64,000 nt of DNA from Gemmatimonadota bacterium (GTDB lineage Bacteria > Gemmatimonadota > Gemmatimonadetes > Gemmatimonadales > Gemmatimonadaceae), in NCBI GenBank assembly GCA_021298835.1, contig JAJTHG010000015.1, positions 1 through 64,000 of the forward strand, given 5' to 3'. The notes beneath the pieces are model-generated. The model saw only the letters and a list, made by a program, of their open reading frames with translations, did no database searches and was not told the DNA's origin. The position numbers and the translations under genes were made by a program. Shown in pieces: positions 41,726 to 51,135 of the stretch. Position 1 is the first letter of the stretch; each line of letters begins with the position of its first letter.

Positions 41726-43350
41726 TCAGCGCACGCCGCCGAGAATCCACCCTCCGTCGCCGAACACGATCGCGCGGCTCGGGTTCACGAACTGCGCACC
41801 GAGGAAGTTCACCGTCGTTCCGGTGAACTCCCCTACCCACGACGTCCCGTCCCAGCGCCGGATCACGCCGTTCTCTCCCGTCGCGACGCAATCGCTCGTG
41901 GAACGGCACGACACCCCGAGGAGTGTCACGAACGTCCCGCTCACCTGTGGTCCCCATGCGAAGCCGTCCCAGCGGATGATCGTGCCGCTGGTGCCCACCG
42001 CGACACAATAGGACGAACTCACGCACGAGACGCTGAACAACTTGTTGAACGTCCCGCTCGGCTGCGCCAACCATGCCGAGCCGGTCCAACGCACCACGGT
42101 GCCGTTGTCTCCGACAGCGACGCAATCGGAGATCGACGCGCAGGCCACCCCATCCAGCGGCAACGTGGTCCCGGCCGCCTGCGCAAGCCATGTGGCGCCG
42201 TTCCATCGGCGAATCTGCCCGGAGAACTGCCCCGTCGCCACGCAGTCGTTGGGTCCCGGGCACGCAACCCCCAGCAGGTTGTCGGTGGTCCCGCTCGACT
42301 GCGGTGCCCACGTGGTGCCGTTCCAGCGGACGATCACACCGCCGAATCCCACGGCCACGCAGTCGGTGGCCGTGGGACAGGAGACGTCAACGAGGGTCGC
42401 CGACGTGCCACTGGATTCCCCCTGCCAGCTGCTGCCGTTCCACCGACGGACGGCACCCTGCAACCCCACGACCACGCAGCTCGAGGCCGAGGGACAATCC
42501 GCCTCGAGCAGCGCGACACGGCTCACCTGGGCGTTCCACGCCGAGCCGTTCCAGCGGCGGATCGTGCTGCCGAACCCCACCGCCACGCAGTTGGTCGCAC
42601 TCACGCATGCGACGTCGGAGAGGTAGTTCGTCGTGCCACTCGTCAGGGTGACCCACGACGAGCCGGTCCAGCGGCGGACCGTACCGACGCCTCCCACGGC
42701 CATGCAGTCGGAGGCGCTCGCGCAGGCAACGCCATCGAGCCACGAGGTCGTGCCGCTCGTCTGCGTCGCCCATGCCGAGCCGTTCCAGCGGCGAATCGTG
42801 CCTCCCGACCCCACCGCCACGCAGTCGGTGGCGGCCGTGCACGCGACGCCGCTCAAGGTCGCGGAGGTGCCGCTCGTCTGCGCGTTCCACGTCGAACCGT
42901 TCCAGCGGCGGATGGTGCCGGAATCGCCCACGGCCGCACAGTCGCTCACCGAGACGCACGTGACGCCGTAGAGCAATGCCGTTGTCCCGCTCGACTGCGC
43001 CACCCAGGCCGATCCGTTCCAGCGGCGGATCGTCCCGTTCTCTCCGACGGCGACGCAATCGGTCGTCGTCGGGCACGCGACGGACTGGAGCGTCTCCCCC
43101 GTCCCGCTCGCCTGCGGGGCCCACGACGTCCCGTTCCAGCGGCGGATTGCGCCGTTCTCGCCCACCACCACGCAGTCCGTCGCGGCGGCGCACGCGATCC
43201 CAAAGAAGACCTCGGGTGGTCCGATCGATTCCGTAGTCCAGTCCGAACCGGTCCAGCGCAGCACACCGGCAACGGCATTGCCGACGGCGAAGCAGGTGGT
43301 CGGCCCGGCACAGGCGACGCCATGCAGGGGGCGATCATTCTCCAGCTCGC
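41726..43350 (-). repeat. Array of 13-14 coding repeats of about 117 bp
   Basis: These are the DNA units behind the propeller part of the large lipoprotein. Each is about 117 bases and keeps a strongly conserved core, CGTTCCAGCGGCGGAT-like on the plus strand, encoding IRRWNG. Units differ in the stretches between cores, so this is an old protein-level array, not a recent expansion. The array is a likely site of recombination and of assembly error. Confidence 0.85.
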
Positions 43351-45292
43351 TCCACGTCATCGGCCCGCCGCCGCCGCCGGCGATGGTCGCCGTGAACGTC
43401 GTGTTCGGCCCGCCGCTCACGTTCGCCGTCACCGACTGCGCCCCGCTGGTCCCGAGCGTCCACGTCCCCGCCGACGCCGCCCCGGCCGCATCGGTCGTCG
43501 CGCTCCCGACCTGCACCGCCCCGCCCCCCGACGCCGTGAACGTGACCACCTGCCCCGCCAGTGCGTTTCCGCGCCGGTCCGACAGCCCCACCACGAGCGC
43601 CGTCGGCAACGGCGCTCCCGCCGGCCCGGACTGCCCGTCCCCCGCCACGCGCGCCAGCGTGCTGGGCTGCCCCGCCGTTACGGCGACGATCGCCGAGTCC
43701 CGCACCGTCGGCGCCCCGTCCACCAGCAGGTACAGCGTATCCGCCCCCGGCGTCGTCCCCAACTGCCACCGCCCCGCGAACGTCACGCTCCCCGCTGCGC
43801 TCGTCGTCCCCGTCGAGTCGCCCAGCACGATCGTCCCGTTCTGCGCATTCTTCGGCCGCAGCCGCAGCACCCGCCCCGCCACCGGCTGGCTCATCCCGTC
43901 CCGCAACGTCGCGGTCAGCCCCGCGCGCTGCGCCTCGATCGTGTCCGTCGCCCCCCCGACCCCTGCCAGCGTCAGGAACGTCGGCACCCCCGCTCCCGTC
44001 GTCGCCTGGAACGTCGCCGGCGCGACGCCCGTGACCGTCGCCGTCACGGCCTGCCCGCCGAACGTGCCCGGCAGCGTCCACTGCCCCGCGCTCGCCCGCC
44101 CCTGCGCGTCCGTCGTCGCCGTCAGCCGCGTCAGCGTCCCCCCCGTCGGCTCGAACGTCACCGTCCGCCCCGGCACTCCGTTGTCGAACGCGTCCAGCAA
44201 CCGCACCACCAGCGAGTCCGGCAGCACCGCCCCGGGCTGCCCATCCTGCGCCGCCCCCACGACCGCCACCAGTGCGCTCGGCGCCCCGGGCGTCGCCGTC
44301 GCCGCGAACGTCGTCGGCGACACGCCGGGCACCGTCGCGCTGAACGACTGCCCCTGCGCCACCTGCCCCAACGTCGCCGTCGTCTGCGCCACCCCGGTCG
44401 TGTCGGTCGTCACGAATGTCGCCCCCACCGCCGCCCCGGTCACCGGCGGCGCCGCGAAGGTCACCTTGACGTCCCGCACCCCCAGCCCGTCCGGCCCCAC
44501 CACCCGCGCCACCAGCGGCTGCGGCAACGCCGTCGCGACGGGCGCGCTCTGATTGTTGCCACTGACGACCAGCACGCCGCTCGGCCGCGGCTGGTACCGC
44601 ACCAGCACCGAATCCACCAGCGACGTTCCCGGCACCCGCACCCGCACGAAGGCGCCGCCGCGTCGCGCGGGGGCGCGCACGTACCCCGACTGCGGGCCGA
44701 CCCGTACCCCGGTGTCGGCCGGGCTCTGCACGTGTACGAAGCTCGCGAGCGGCGTCCCTGCCCGCGTCCCCGCGACCCGCAACAGCAGCGAGTCCCCCTG
44801 GAAGAGCGTCGTGTCCCGCGGCTGCACCGTGATCGCGTCCGGCAGCAGCCGACCCGCCGGCGGCACCGGGGCCGAGAGCACCACGGGCTCCGACTGCTCG
44901 CCGAACGGCCGTGCCGTGACCGACCCCGTGCTCTCGAGCAGGACATCGCCCCCGTTCCGGAACTGCGCCAAGGCCGCGAACGTCCGCGCCTCGCCCGAGG
45001 CCGGCAGCAGCAGTTCGACGACCAGCGTGGTCGCCGTGTCCGGGAACACCACGAGCGTGTCCTTCGCGACGCCCCCGCCCTGCCCGGTCAGGACGACGCG
45101 GACGGCCGTGACCACCACGGGGCCCGCCACGAGCGCTCCCTCGATCGCGACGTCCGGGCCGCGCGCGATGCCGATCGTCGCCCGGACCGGCTGCACCGGA
45201 CCGGTGCGATCCGTGGCAATGCAGCCGATGCACAGCGCGACGACAAGAGCCGCCGCGCGCCGGACGGCTCGGGGAGCGGAGAGAGGATGCAT
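41726..45292 (-). CDS. Large lipoprotein: Ig-like domains plus 14-blade propeller repeats
   Basis: A 1188-residue lipoprotein (signal and lipobox in VALCIGC). Residues about 30-640 are beta-sandwich, Ig-like domains of the Big_1 type; at least three repeat a pattern such as PDSLVVRLLDAFDNGVPGRT and ending in TFxATT. From about 645 there are 13 full and one partial repeat of about 39 residues, each like GVAC-x5-CVAVG-x2-GTIRRWNGSAW-x3-SGT. Each has two Cys five residues apart, probably a disulfide. Fourteen blades could make two seven-bladed propellers. It is probably a surface adhesin or receptor. The last partial repeat lacks the cysteines and closes the ring. Confidence 0.85.
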   Translation of the reverse strand: MHPLSAPRAVRRAAALVVALCIGCIATDRTGPVQPVRATIGIARGPDVAIEGALVAGPVVVTAVRVVLTGQGGGVAKDTLVVFPDTATTLVVELLLPASGEARTFAALAQFRNGGDVLLESTGSVTARPFGEQSEPVVLSAPVPPAGRLLPDAITVQPRDTTLFQGDSLLLRVAGTRAGTPLASFVHVQSPADTGVRVGPQSGYVRAPARRGGAFVRVRVPGTSLVDSVLVRYQPRPSGVLVVSGNNQSAPVATALPQPLVARVVGPDGLGVRDVKVTFAAPPVTGAAVGATFVTTDTTGVAQTTATLGQVAQGQSFSATVPGVSPTTFAATATPGAPSALVAVVGAAQDGQPGAVLPDSLVVRLLDAFDNGVPGRTVTFEPTGGTLTRLTATTDAQGRASAGQWTLPGTFGGQAVTATVTGVAPATFQATTGAGVPTFLTLAGVGGATDTIEAQRAGLTATLRDGMSQPVAGRVLRLRPKNAQNGTIVLGDSTGTTSAAGSVTFAGRWQLGTTPGADTLYLLVDGAPTVRDSAIVAVTAGQPSTLARVAGDGQSGPAGAPLPTALVVGLSDRRGNALAGQVVTFTASGGGAVQVGSATTDAAGAASAGTWTLGTSGAQSVTANVSGGPNTTFTATIAGGGGGPMTWSELENDRPLHGVACAGPTTCFAVGNAVAGVLRWTGSDWTTESIGPPEVFFGIACAAATDCVVVGENGAIRRWNGTSWAPQASGTGETLQSVACPTTTDCVAVGENGTIRRWNGSAWVAQSSGTTALLYGVTCVSVSDCAAVGDSGTIRRWNGSTWNAQTSGTSATLSGVACTAATDCVAVGSGGTIRRWNGSAWATQTSGTTSWLDGVACASASDCMAVGGVGTVRRWTGSSWVTLTSGTTNYLSDVACVSATNCVAVGFGSTIRRWNGSAWNAQVSRVALLEADCPSASSCVVVGLQGAVRRWNGSSWQGESSGTSATLVDVSCPTATDCVAVGFGGVIVRWNGTTWAPQSSGTTDNLLGVACPGPNDCVATGQFSGQIRRWNGATWLAQAAGTTLPLDGVACASISDCVAVGDNGTVVRWTGSAWLAQPSGTFNKLFSVSCVSSSYCVAVGTSGTIIRWDGFAWGPQVSGTFVTLLGVSCRSTSDCVATGENGVIRRWDGTSWVGEFTGTTVNFLGAQFVNPSRAIVFGDGGWILGGVR

Positions 45293-45491
45293 GCCAGAAC
45301 GTTGCTGCCATCGTCGCGGCCGGTCAACGTGACGGCGCGCACAGATCAGCAGGCGAGACGGCGTCCAGGCCCTCCGCCGCACGCGGCCGGCTCGCCGCCT
45401 GCCGGCAATCCCCCCACAGCCGGGTGGCCTACCCCCTATGCCGGCGACGTCCGGATGCGCGAACGTGCGGTGGGTGTCGAACGGAGGATTC

Positions 45492-45863
45492 ATGCGCATG
45501 CCGCAGGCTGTGCTCGGCGTCGCCGTGGCGCTGCTGGCCCTGACGGCCCCGGTGCGGCCGCAGGATGCGGGACCGGACGCAGGACGCGCCGTCCGCCTGA
45601 CGTTGCGAACCGGTGGAAAGGTGCCGGGACGCTTCGATCGCTGGAGCCGTGGCACGGTATGGGTGGACCGCGGCGACGGGCCGATCGCCCTTCCCCGCCC
45701 GGACGTGGTGCGGTGGGAGGAACCCGTTCCCGGCACGCGGCGGTCGCGCTGGCGCGCGGTCCTCGGCTGGGGGGCGCTGCTCGGCACGACCGGCGGCGCG
45801 GTGGTCGGGGCCACGATGCACGCCGAAGACTGGTACGACCGCCCGGAGTACGTGCGGCGCTGA
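45492..45863 (+). CDS. Small exported protein with C-terminal membrane segment
   Basis: A 123-residue protein beginning at ATG 45492, with GGAGG 4 bases upstream. Residues 1-25 are a signal peptide or membrane anchor (MPQAVLGVAVALLALTA). The middle holds a small beta-rich region (VRLTLRTGGKVPGRFDRWSR, then GTVWVDRGDG), and residues about 90-110 are a glycine-rich hydrophobic helix (WGALLGTTGGAVVGATM). The central part resembles short beta-domain stubs seen in envelope proteins, but I do not recognise a family. It is divergent from the large lipoprotein and converges with the next gene, 8 bases apart. Confidence 0.65.
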   Translation: MRMPQAVLGVAVALLALTAPVRPQDAGPDAGRAVRLTLRTGGKVPGRFDRWSRGTVWVDRGDGPIALPRPDVVRWEEPVPGTRRSRWRAVLGWGALLGTTGGAVVGATMHAEDWYDRPEYVRR

Positions 45864-45871
45864 CGCGGGCG

Positions 45872-46645
45872 TCAGCGCACGTCGAAGGCAGCGTCGCGGC
45901 GCACGACGATCACCCGCCGCGCCGCGACCAGCGCACCGAGCGCTGCGGCGAACGGCGCGGTGCGCTCCGCCTCGCGCCACGCCTCGATTTCGGCCAGCGA
46001 CGACACGGTGTGGATGCGCAGGTAGTCCCACCCGTCGGCGACGAGGTAGCGACCGCTCTCCACGTGCCGCGCCGGGGCGTGCGCGGCTTCCCACGGTTCG
46101 ACCACCTCGCGCAGCAGCGTCTCGTAGCGTGCGGTCGCCCCCGGCACCAGCCGCACGGACTCGAAGACCGTCAGCGAGGCCGTCGCCGGGGCTGCCCGCC
46201 GCGACCGCATCGCCACGAACTCGTCGGTGTGGGCGAGCGTCATGGCGGACAGCACGCCGTACAGCCGGAATGCGCTCACCCCCGACCGGTGCGGCCGTCG
46301 CAGCGCGGAGTTGCCCGCGTCCATGCCCGCCATGCCGGCGTACGTGCTCTCGACGATCACGTCGAGCGGGACCGGACTCTCCGCCTCGCGGTAGAGCCGG
46401 AAGCGCCGCAGCGGCTCGAGGTCGCGATAGACCGGGAGGAGCGAATCGCGGTAGATGGCGAGGGCATCGCCGCTGCGGCCGGGGACGAAGCGGAACGTCA
46501 CGAACTGCCGGACCTCCGCCGCGGCGGCGGGTGACGGCGACGCGGGTGGCGGCGACGCGGGTGGCGGCGCCTGCCCGCCGGCGGCGCGCAGGGCGGCACC
46601 GGCCAGCAGGGAGACCGCGACGCGGAGCGGGCGGGTGTGCAGCAT
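45872..46645 (-). CDS. Exported protein with two tandem alpha/beta-barrel-like domains
   Basis: A 257-residue protein with a signal peptide (VAVSLLAGAALRAAGGQA) and a Pro/Ala/Ser linker (PPPASPPPASPSP). Two similar halves follow: RQFVTFRFVPGRSGDALAIY (about residues 46-65) and ASLTVFESVRLVPGATARYE (about 155-175) open each half, and each continues with a helix and further strands. This suggests a duplicated dimeric alpha/beta-barrel (ferredoxin-like) domain, the fold used by NIPSNAP-like and monooxygenase-like proteins. No catalytic residue is evident. It stands alone, divergent from the triple-fusion gene. Confidence 0.6.
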   Translation of the reverse strand: MLHTRPLRVAVSLLAGAALRAAGGQAPPPASPPPASPSPAAAAEVRQFVTFRFVPGRSGDALAIYRDSLLPVYRDLEPLRRFRLYREAESPVPLDVIVESTYAGMAGMDAGNSALRRPHRSGVSAFRLYGVLSAMTLAHTDEFVAMRSRRAAPATASLTVFESVRLVPGATARYETLLREVVEPWEAAHAPARHVESGRYLVADGWDYLRIHTVSSLAEIEAWREAERTAPFAAALGALVAARRVIVVRRDAAFDVR

Positions 46646-46700
46646 CCGCGGAAGTTGCTCCGAAGCACCCGGGTGTTGCAGGCCGCACCGAGCCGCGTCA

Positions 46701-46729
46701 TGGACAAGCCGAGCGCCGTGCGGTAGCGT
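46701..46729 (+). promoter_or_regulatory. Possible promoter for the triple-fusion operon
   Basis: TGGACA (46701-46706), a 17-base spacer and TAGCGT (46724-46729) make a moderate sigma70 match pointing at the fusion gene. It would leave a leader of roughly 190 bases before ATG 46930, which is long for this window. The match is not strong enough to exclude another start closer to the gene. Confidence 0.25.
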
Positions 46730-46929
46730 AACCGGTGTTATGCAAATGCGCCGTTCGCCCGACCCATTGCCCGGCAGGCGAGCCGCCCCCGTGGCCCGGC
46801 GCGCGCTGCACGCCGCGATCTACGCTTGCCGAGCGGGAGACCGACAGCGCGTCCTGCACCGACGGCCGTACGCGATCCGTCCGGCGGCCTGACCAACATC
46901 CGGCGGGGCTCCGCTTCGCCTTCCCGTCC

Positions 46930-49900
46930 ATGCCCCATCGCCTCGCCGTCGCCCTCGCCGTCGCCCTCGCCGTCGCCATCGCCGTCTCCCCCGCGGTCCC
47001 TCCGGTCTCACCGCTCCCGGCGCAGCCCCCGGCGCAGCTCCCGGCACCGCCCTCCCGGACGATCGCCTTCACCACGAGCGAGGGCACGTGGATGTCGCTC
47101 GACATCAGCCGCGACGGGCGCACGCTCGTCCTCGAGCTGCTCGGCGACCTCTACACCCTGCCCGTCGAAGGCGGGCGGGCGCGCCCCCTGCTGACGGGCC
47201 GTGCCTTCGAGTCGCAGCCGCGCCTGTCGCCCGACGGCGCGCACCTCGCGTACATCAGCGACGCCACGGGATCCGACAACGTCTGGATCGCCGGGGCGGA
47301 TGGCTCGCACCCCCGGCCCCTCACGCGCCTGCCGCGCGTCGGCATGCTCTCCCCCGCCTGGTCGGCCGACGGGGGCGCCGTCATCGTGACGGTCACGACG
47401 CCCTGGACGACGCGGACGGCGGAGCTCTGGCGCTTCGACGTCGCCACCGGCGAGGGCACGCGGCTGGTGGAGAACGCCAACGGACCGGCCCAGCCGACCG
47501 TCTCCTCCCCCGCGCCCGGCGCGTACGGGGCCGTCGCCTCGCCGGACGGTGGACTGTGGTTCGCCTCGGTCACCCCGCGCCCGTACGGCAGCCGCAACGG
47601 ACCGTCGAGCGTCCTGCAGCGCCTTCCCGAGCGGGGGGGCCCCGCGACGCCGGTGGTCGTCGAGGGAACGCCGGCGATGAAGCCGCTGCTCACCCCCGAC
47701 GGCACCACGCTCGTGTACGGCACGGTACGCGACGGGCGCACGGGCCTGAAGGCGCGCGATCTCGCGACGGGGGCGGAACGGTGGCTCGCCTATCCGGTGG
47801 ACCGCCACCAGCTCGAGTCGCGCGCGTCGCGCGACCTGCTGCCCAACGCGGCCGTGTCGCCCGACGGCCGGTGGCTCTACGCGGCCTGGGGCGGGCACAT
47901 CCACCGCCTGGGGCTGCGCGATGGCAGCGACATCGTGGTTCCCTTCACGGCGGACGTCGCGCTCGAGATCATGCCGACGCTGCGCACCCCGCAGCGCCTC
48001 GAGACCGGCGCCGTGCGCGCGCGCATCGCCCCGCGGCTCGCCATCGCGCCGGACGGACGCGTCGCCTTCGCGTCGCTCGGCCGCATCTGGATCCGGCCGG
48101 CGGGCGGCGGGCTCACGCGGCGGCTCACCGCCACGCCGCGCGCGCGCGAGTTCGCCCCCGCGTGGTCGCCGGACGGGCGTTGGGTCGCCTTCGTGACATG
48201 GGACGAGTCGGGCGGCGCGCTGTGGAAGGCGCGCGCAGACGGGACGGCGCCGGCGGTGCGGCTCTCGGCGGATCCCGCCTACTGGAACGCGCCGGAGTGG
48301 AATCCCGACGGACGTCACCTCGTCGCAACCACGGCGCCGCTCGCCTCGGCGCTGGGCGCGCCCCCCGGTCGTCCGCCGCTCGACGCGCAGCGGGTCGAGG
48401 TACCCGCCGACGGCGGCCCCGCGCGCCGCCTCGGGCCGGCGGCCGTCGGGCCGGCGGCCGTCGGGCCGCCTGCGAGCGCGCCGCCCGCCGCGGTCCCCGA
48501 CGCCCTCCGCGCGATCGCCGGCGTCGTCCTGCCGCGCGCCACCGCGCGCGGGCAGCTGATCCTGCGCGGCGCCACCGTCATCACGATGCGCGGCGACGAG
48601 ATCGTGCGCGACGCCGACATCGTCGTCCGCGACGGGCGCATCGCCGGCATCGGGCCGCGCGGGCGTGACGCCGAGACCGGCGACGGGCGCGTCGTGGACG
48701 TCTCGGGGAAGTACGTCGTGCCCGGCTTCATCGACCTGCACGCGCACTGGGGCGGCGGGCAGGGGACGCTCACCGTCGCCGACCTGCCGCAGCCGGAATC
48801 CACGAACGCCTTCGCGAACCTCGCGCTCGGCATCACCACCGTCCGCGACCCGCAGGTCACGCCGGAGATCTTCGAGGTCGCCGACATGATCGAAGCGGAC
48901 GGCGTCGCCGGCCCGCGCGTCGTCTCGACGGGACCGGGCATCTTCGCGAGCAGCGACATCCGGTCGCTCGACGATGCCCGGCGCGTGCTGGCACGCTACC
49001 GCGACGAGTACCGCACGGCGTACGTGAAGGCCTACCAGCCGGGCACGCGCCAGCAACGGCAATGGCTGGTGCAGGCCGCGCGGGAGCTGGGCCTCATGCC
49101 CACTACCGAAGGTGGCGCCGACGGCAAGGAAGATCTCACGCACGCCATGGACGGGTTCAGCGGGCTCGAGCACGCGATCCCCGAAGCCCCGCTGCACGAC
49201 GACGTCGTGCAGCTCCTCGCCCGCACGGGGATCGTCCACACGCCGACGCTGGTGGTGAGCTTCGGCGGGGCGCTCCCCGTGTACCGCCTCCTCGCGGAGG
49301 AGCGGCCGCACGAAGATCCGCGCGTCGAGCGCTGGTTTCCCCCGGGACAGCTCTACCAGCGGACGTCGTCGCGGCTGCTCTGGTTCCCGCCGGAGGACCA
49401 CAACGACCGCGACGTCGCCGCCGGCGCCGCCGCCGTGCTGCGGGCTGGCGGGCATGTCGGGCTCGGCGGCCACGGCGAGGTGCAGGGCCTTTCGACCCAC
49501 TGGGAGATGCAGCTTCTCGCGGGCGGCGGGATGCGGCCGCACGAGGTCCTTCGCGTCGCCACGCGCGAAGGGGCGCACGCGCTCGGCCTCGACGACGAGC
49601 TCGGCAGTCTCGAACCGGGCAAGGTGGCCGACCTCGTCGTGCTCGACGCCGACCCGCTCGCGGACCTCCGCCATGCACGGTCCGTCGCCTACGTCATGAA
49701 GGGCGGAACGCTGTATCGCGGCGGCACGCTCGACCGGGTCTGGCCCTCGCCGGCGCCGCTGGCGCTCCCGTGGTCGCTGCGGCGGACCGACGCCCCGTTC
49801 GTGGCCGCCGTGGATTCGCTGGTGCGGCACACGATGGACCGGCTGCGGGTGCCCGGCCTCGCGCTCGCGGTCGTGCGCCGCGGCGAGGTGCTGCTCGCGC

Positions 49901-51135
49901 GCGGCTATGGCGTCGCCGAGCTCGAGCACCGCACGCCGGTCACCGACGAGACCATCTTCCAGTCGGGCTCGCTCGGCAAGCAGTTCACGAGCGCCGGCGT
50001 CATGGCGCTCGTCGAGGACGGTCGGCTGGACCTCGAGGCCTCGGTGCGGCGCTACCTGCCGGAGGCGCCGGCCTCGTGGGAGCCGATCCGCCTGCGGCAC
50101 CTGCTGACCCACGGCGCCGGCCTGCCGGACTACACGGCCGAGGGCTTCGACTACCGCCGCGACTACACCGACGACGAGTTGCTCCGCATGGCGGCGGCGC
50201 TGCCGCTGGAGTTCGCGCCCGGAACCCGCTGGAACTACTCCAACACCGGGTACGTCGTCCTTGGCATCATCATCACGCGCGTCACCGGGATGCCGTACCA
50301 CGAGTTCCTGCGTCGGCGCATCTTCGCGCCGGCCGGCATGCCGACGATCCGGGTGATCACCGACCGCGAGGTCGTGCCGCACCGCGCGCAGGGATACCTC
50401 CCCGTCGCCGGCGGATGGGAGCGCGCCGCGTGGGTGGCGCCGCGCCTGAACACGACCGCCGACGGTTCGATGCTGCTGTCGCTGCGCGACATGCTGGCCT
50501 GGAACGAGGTGGTGCGGCGCCGCGCCGTGCTCCGGCCCGAGAGCTGGGCGCGGATCCTGTCGCCGATGACGCTGGCGAGCGGGCGCACGCACCCGTACGG
50601 CTTCGGCTGGTTCATCGGCGAGGCGGGCGGCGCACCGCTGCATGAGCACGGAGGGACGTGGCAGGGGTTCGTCACGCAGTTCTCGCGGTACGAGGGGGAG
50701 GACCTCGCGATCATCGTGCTCGCGAACGCGCGCACGACGGCCCCGGCCTTCCTCGCCGCAGCCGTGGCGAGCCGCGTGGCGCCGTCGCTGGCCCCGAGCC
50801 CGCCCGCGACGACGCCGCGCCCCGACCCGGATCCCGCCGCCACGGCGACCGTGCGCGCGATGCTCGTCAAGAGCGCGGCCGGGGCGCTGACCCCGGCGGA
50901 CTTCGCGTACCTCCGGCAGACGATCTTCCCGCGCCTGCGGGCCGCGCTCGAGGCGCAGCTCCGCGGCAAGGGGCCTCCGACCCGGCTCGAGTTCCTCGCG
51001 CGACGCGACGTCGGCGACGACCGCGAACTCGAGTACTTCGCGTGGTACGGCCCGGCGCGGTTCCGCGTGGCCGCATCGTTGGCCCCGTCCGGCGGCCTCA
51101 CCGGGCTGCGGGTGACCCCCGAGCCTGCGCCGTGA
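46930..51135 (+). CDS. Exported propeller-amidohydrolase-beta-lactamase triple fusion
   Basis: A 1401-residue exported protein with three enzyme-type modules. A signal peptide made of an (AVAL) repeat opens it. Residues about 45-490 are a TolB-like WD40/PD40 propeller (SPDGAHLAYISDATG, AWSPDGRWVAFVTW). Residues about 540-960 are an imidazolonepropionase-like amidohydrolase (VPGFIDLHAHWGG with HxH; GLGGHGE; GLDDELGSLEPGKVADLVV). Residues about 970-1290 are a class C beta-lactamase/DD-peptidase domain: SGSLGKQF (SxxK), NYSNTGY (YxN) and EHGGTWQG (HxG). A short helical tail follows. All three catalytic cores look intact. Propeller-amidohydrolase fusions are common; the added serine hydrolase is unusual. 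The stop overlaps the D-aminoacylase start. ATG 46930 is chosen from the signal peptide. Confidence 0.88.
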   Translation: MPHRLAVALAVALAVAIAVSPAVPPVSPLPAQPPAQLPAPPSRTIAFTTSEGTWMSLDISRDGRTLVLELLGDLYTLPVEGGRARPLLTGRAFESQPRLSPDGAHLAYISDATGSDNVWIAGADGSHPRPLTRLPRVGMLSPAWSADGGAVIVTVTTPWTTRTAELWRFDVATGEGTRLVENANGPAQPTVSSPAPGAYGAVASPDGGLWFASVTPRPYGSRNGPSSVLQRLPERGGPATPVVVEGTPAMKPLLTPDGTTLVYGTVRDGRTGLKARDLATGAERWLAYPVDRHQLESRASRDLLPNAAVSPDGRWLYAAWGGHIHRLGLRDGSDIVVPFTADVALEIMPTLRTPQRLETGAVRARIAPRLAIAPDGRVAFASLGRIWIRPAGGGLTRRLTATPRAREFAPAWSPDGRWVAFVTWDESGGALWKARADGTAPAVRLSADPAYWNAPEWNPDGRHLVATTAPLASALGAPPGRPPLDAQRVEVPADGGPARRLGPAAVGPAAVGPPASAPPAAVPDALRAIAGVVLPRATARGQLILRGATVITMRGDEIVRDADIVVRDGRIAGIGPRGRDAETGDGRVVDVSGKYVVPGFIDLHAHWGGGQGTLTVADLPQPESTNAFANLALGITTVRDPQVTPEIFEVADMIEADGVAGPRVVSTGPGIFASSDIRSLDDARRVLARYRDEYRTAYVKAYQPGTRQQRQWLVQAARELGLMPTTEGGADGKEDLTHAMDGFSGLEHAIPEAPLHDDVVQLLARTGIVHTPTLVVSFGGALPVYRLLAEERPHEDPRVERWFPPGQLYQRTSSRLLWFPPEDHNDRDVAAGAAAVLRAGGHVGLGGHGEVQGLSTHWEMQLLAGGGMRPHEVLRVATREGAHALGLDDELGSLEPGKVADLVVLDADPLADLRHARSVAYVMKGGTLYRGGTLDRVWPSPAPLALPWSLRRTDAPFVAAVDSLVRHTMDRLRVPGLALAVVRRGEVLLARGYGVAELEHRTPVTDETIFQSGSLGKQFTSAGVMALVEDGRLDLEASVRRYLPEAPASWEPIRLRHLLTHGAGLPDYTAEGFDYRRDYTDDELLRMAAALPLEFAPGTRWNYSNTGYVVLGIIITRVTGMPYHEFLRRRIFAPAGMPTIRVITDREVVPHRAQGYLPVAGGWERAAWVAPRLNTTADGSMLLSLRDMLAWNEVVRRRAVLRPESWARILSPMTLASGRTHPYGFGWFIGEAGGAPLHEHGGTWQGFVTQFSRYEGEDLAIIVLANARTTAPAFLAAAVASRVAPSLAPSPPATTPRPDPDPAATATVRAMLVKSAAGALTPADFAYLRQTIFPRLRAALEAQLRGKGPPTRLEFLARRDVGDDRELEYFAWYGPARFRVAASLAPSGGLTGLRVTPEPAP

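Noticed and set aside
41726-43350. Regularly spaced repeats that could be taken for a CRISPR array
   Set aside because: The period is about 117 bases, units are in frame and encode propeller blades, and no cas genes are present.
49800-50900. Beta-lactamase resistance determinant
   Set aside because: The SxxK/YxN/HxG fold is one module of a large exported fusion and is at least as likely to be a peptidase or esterase.
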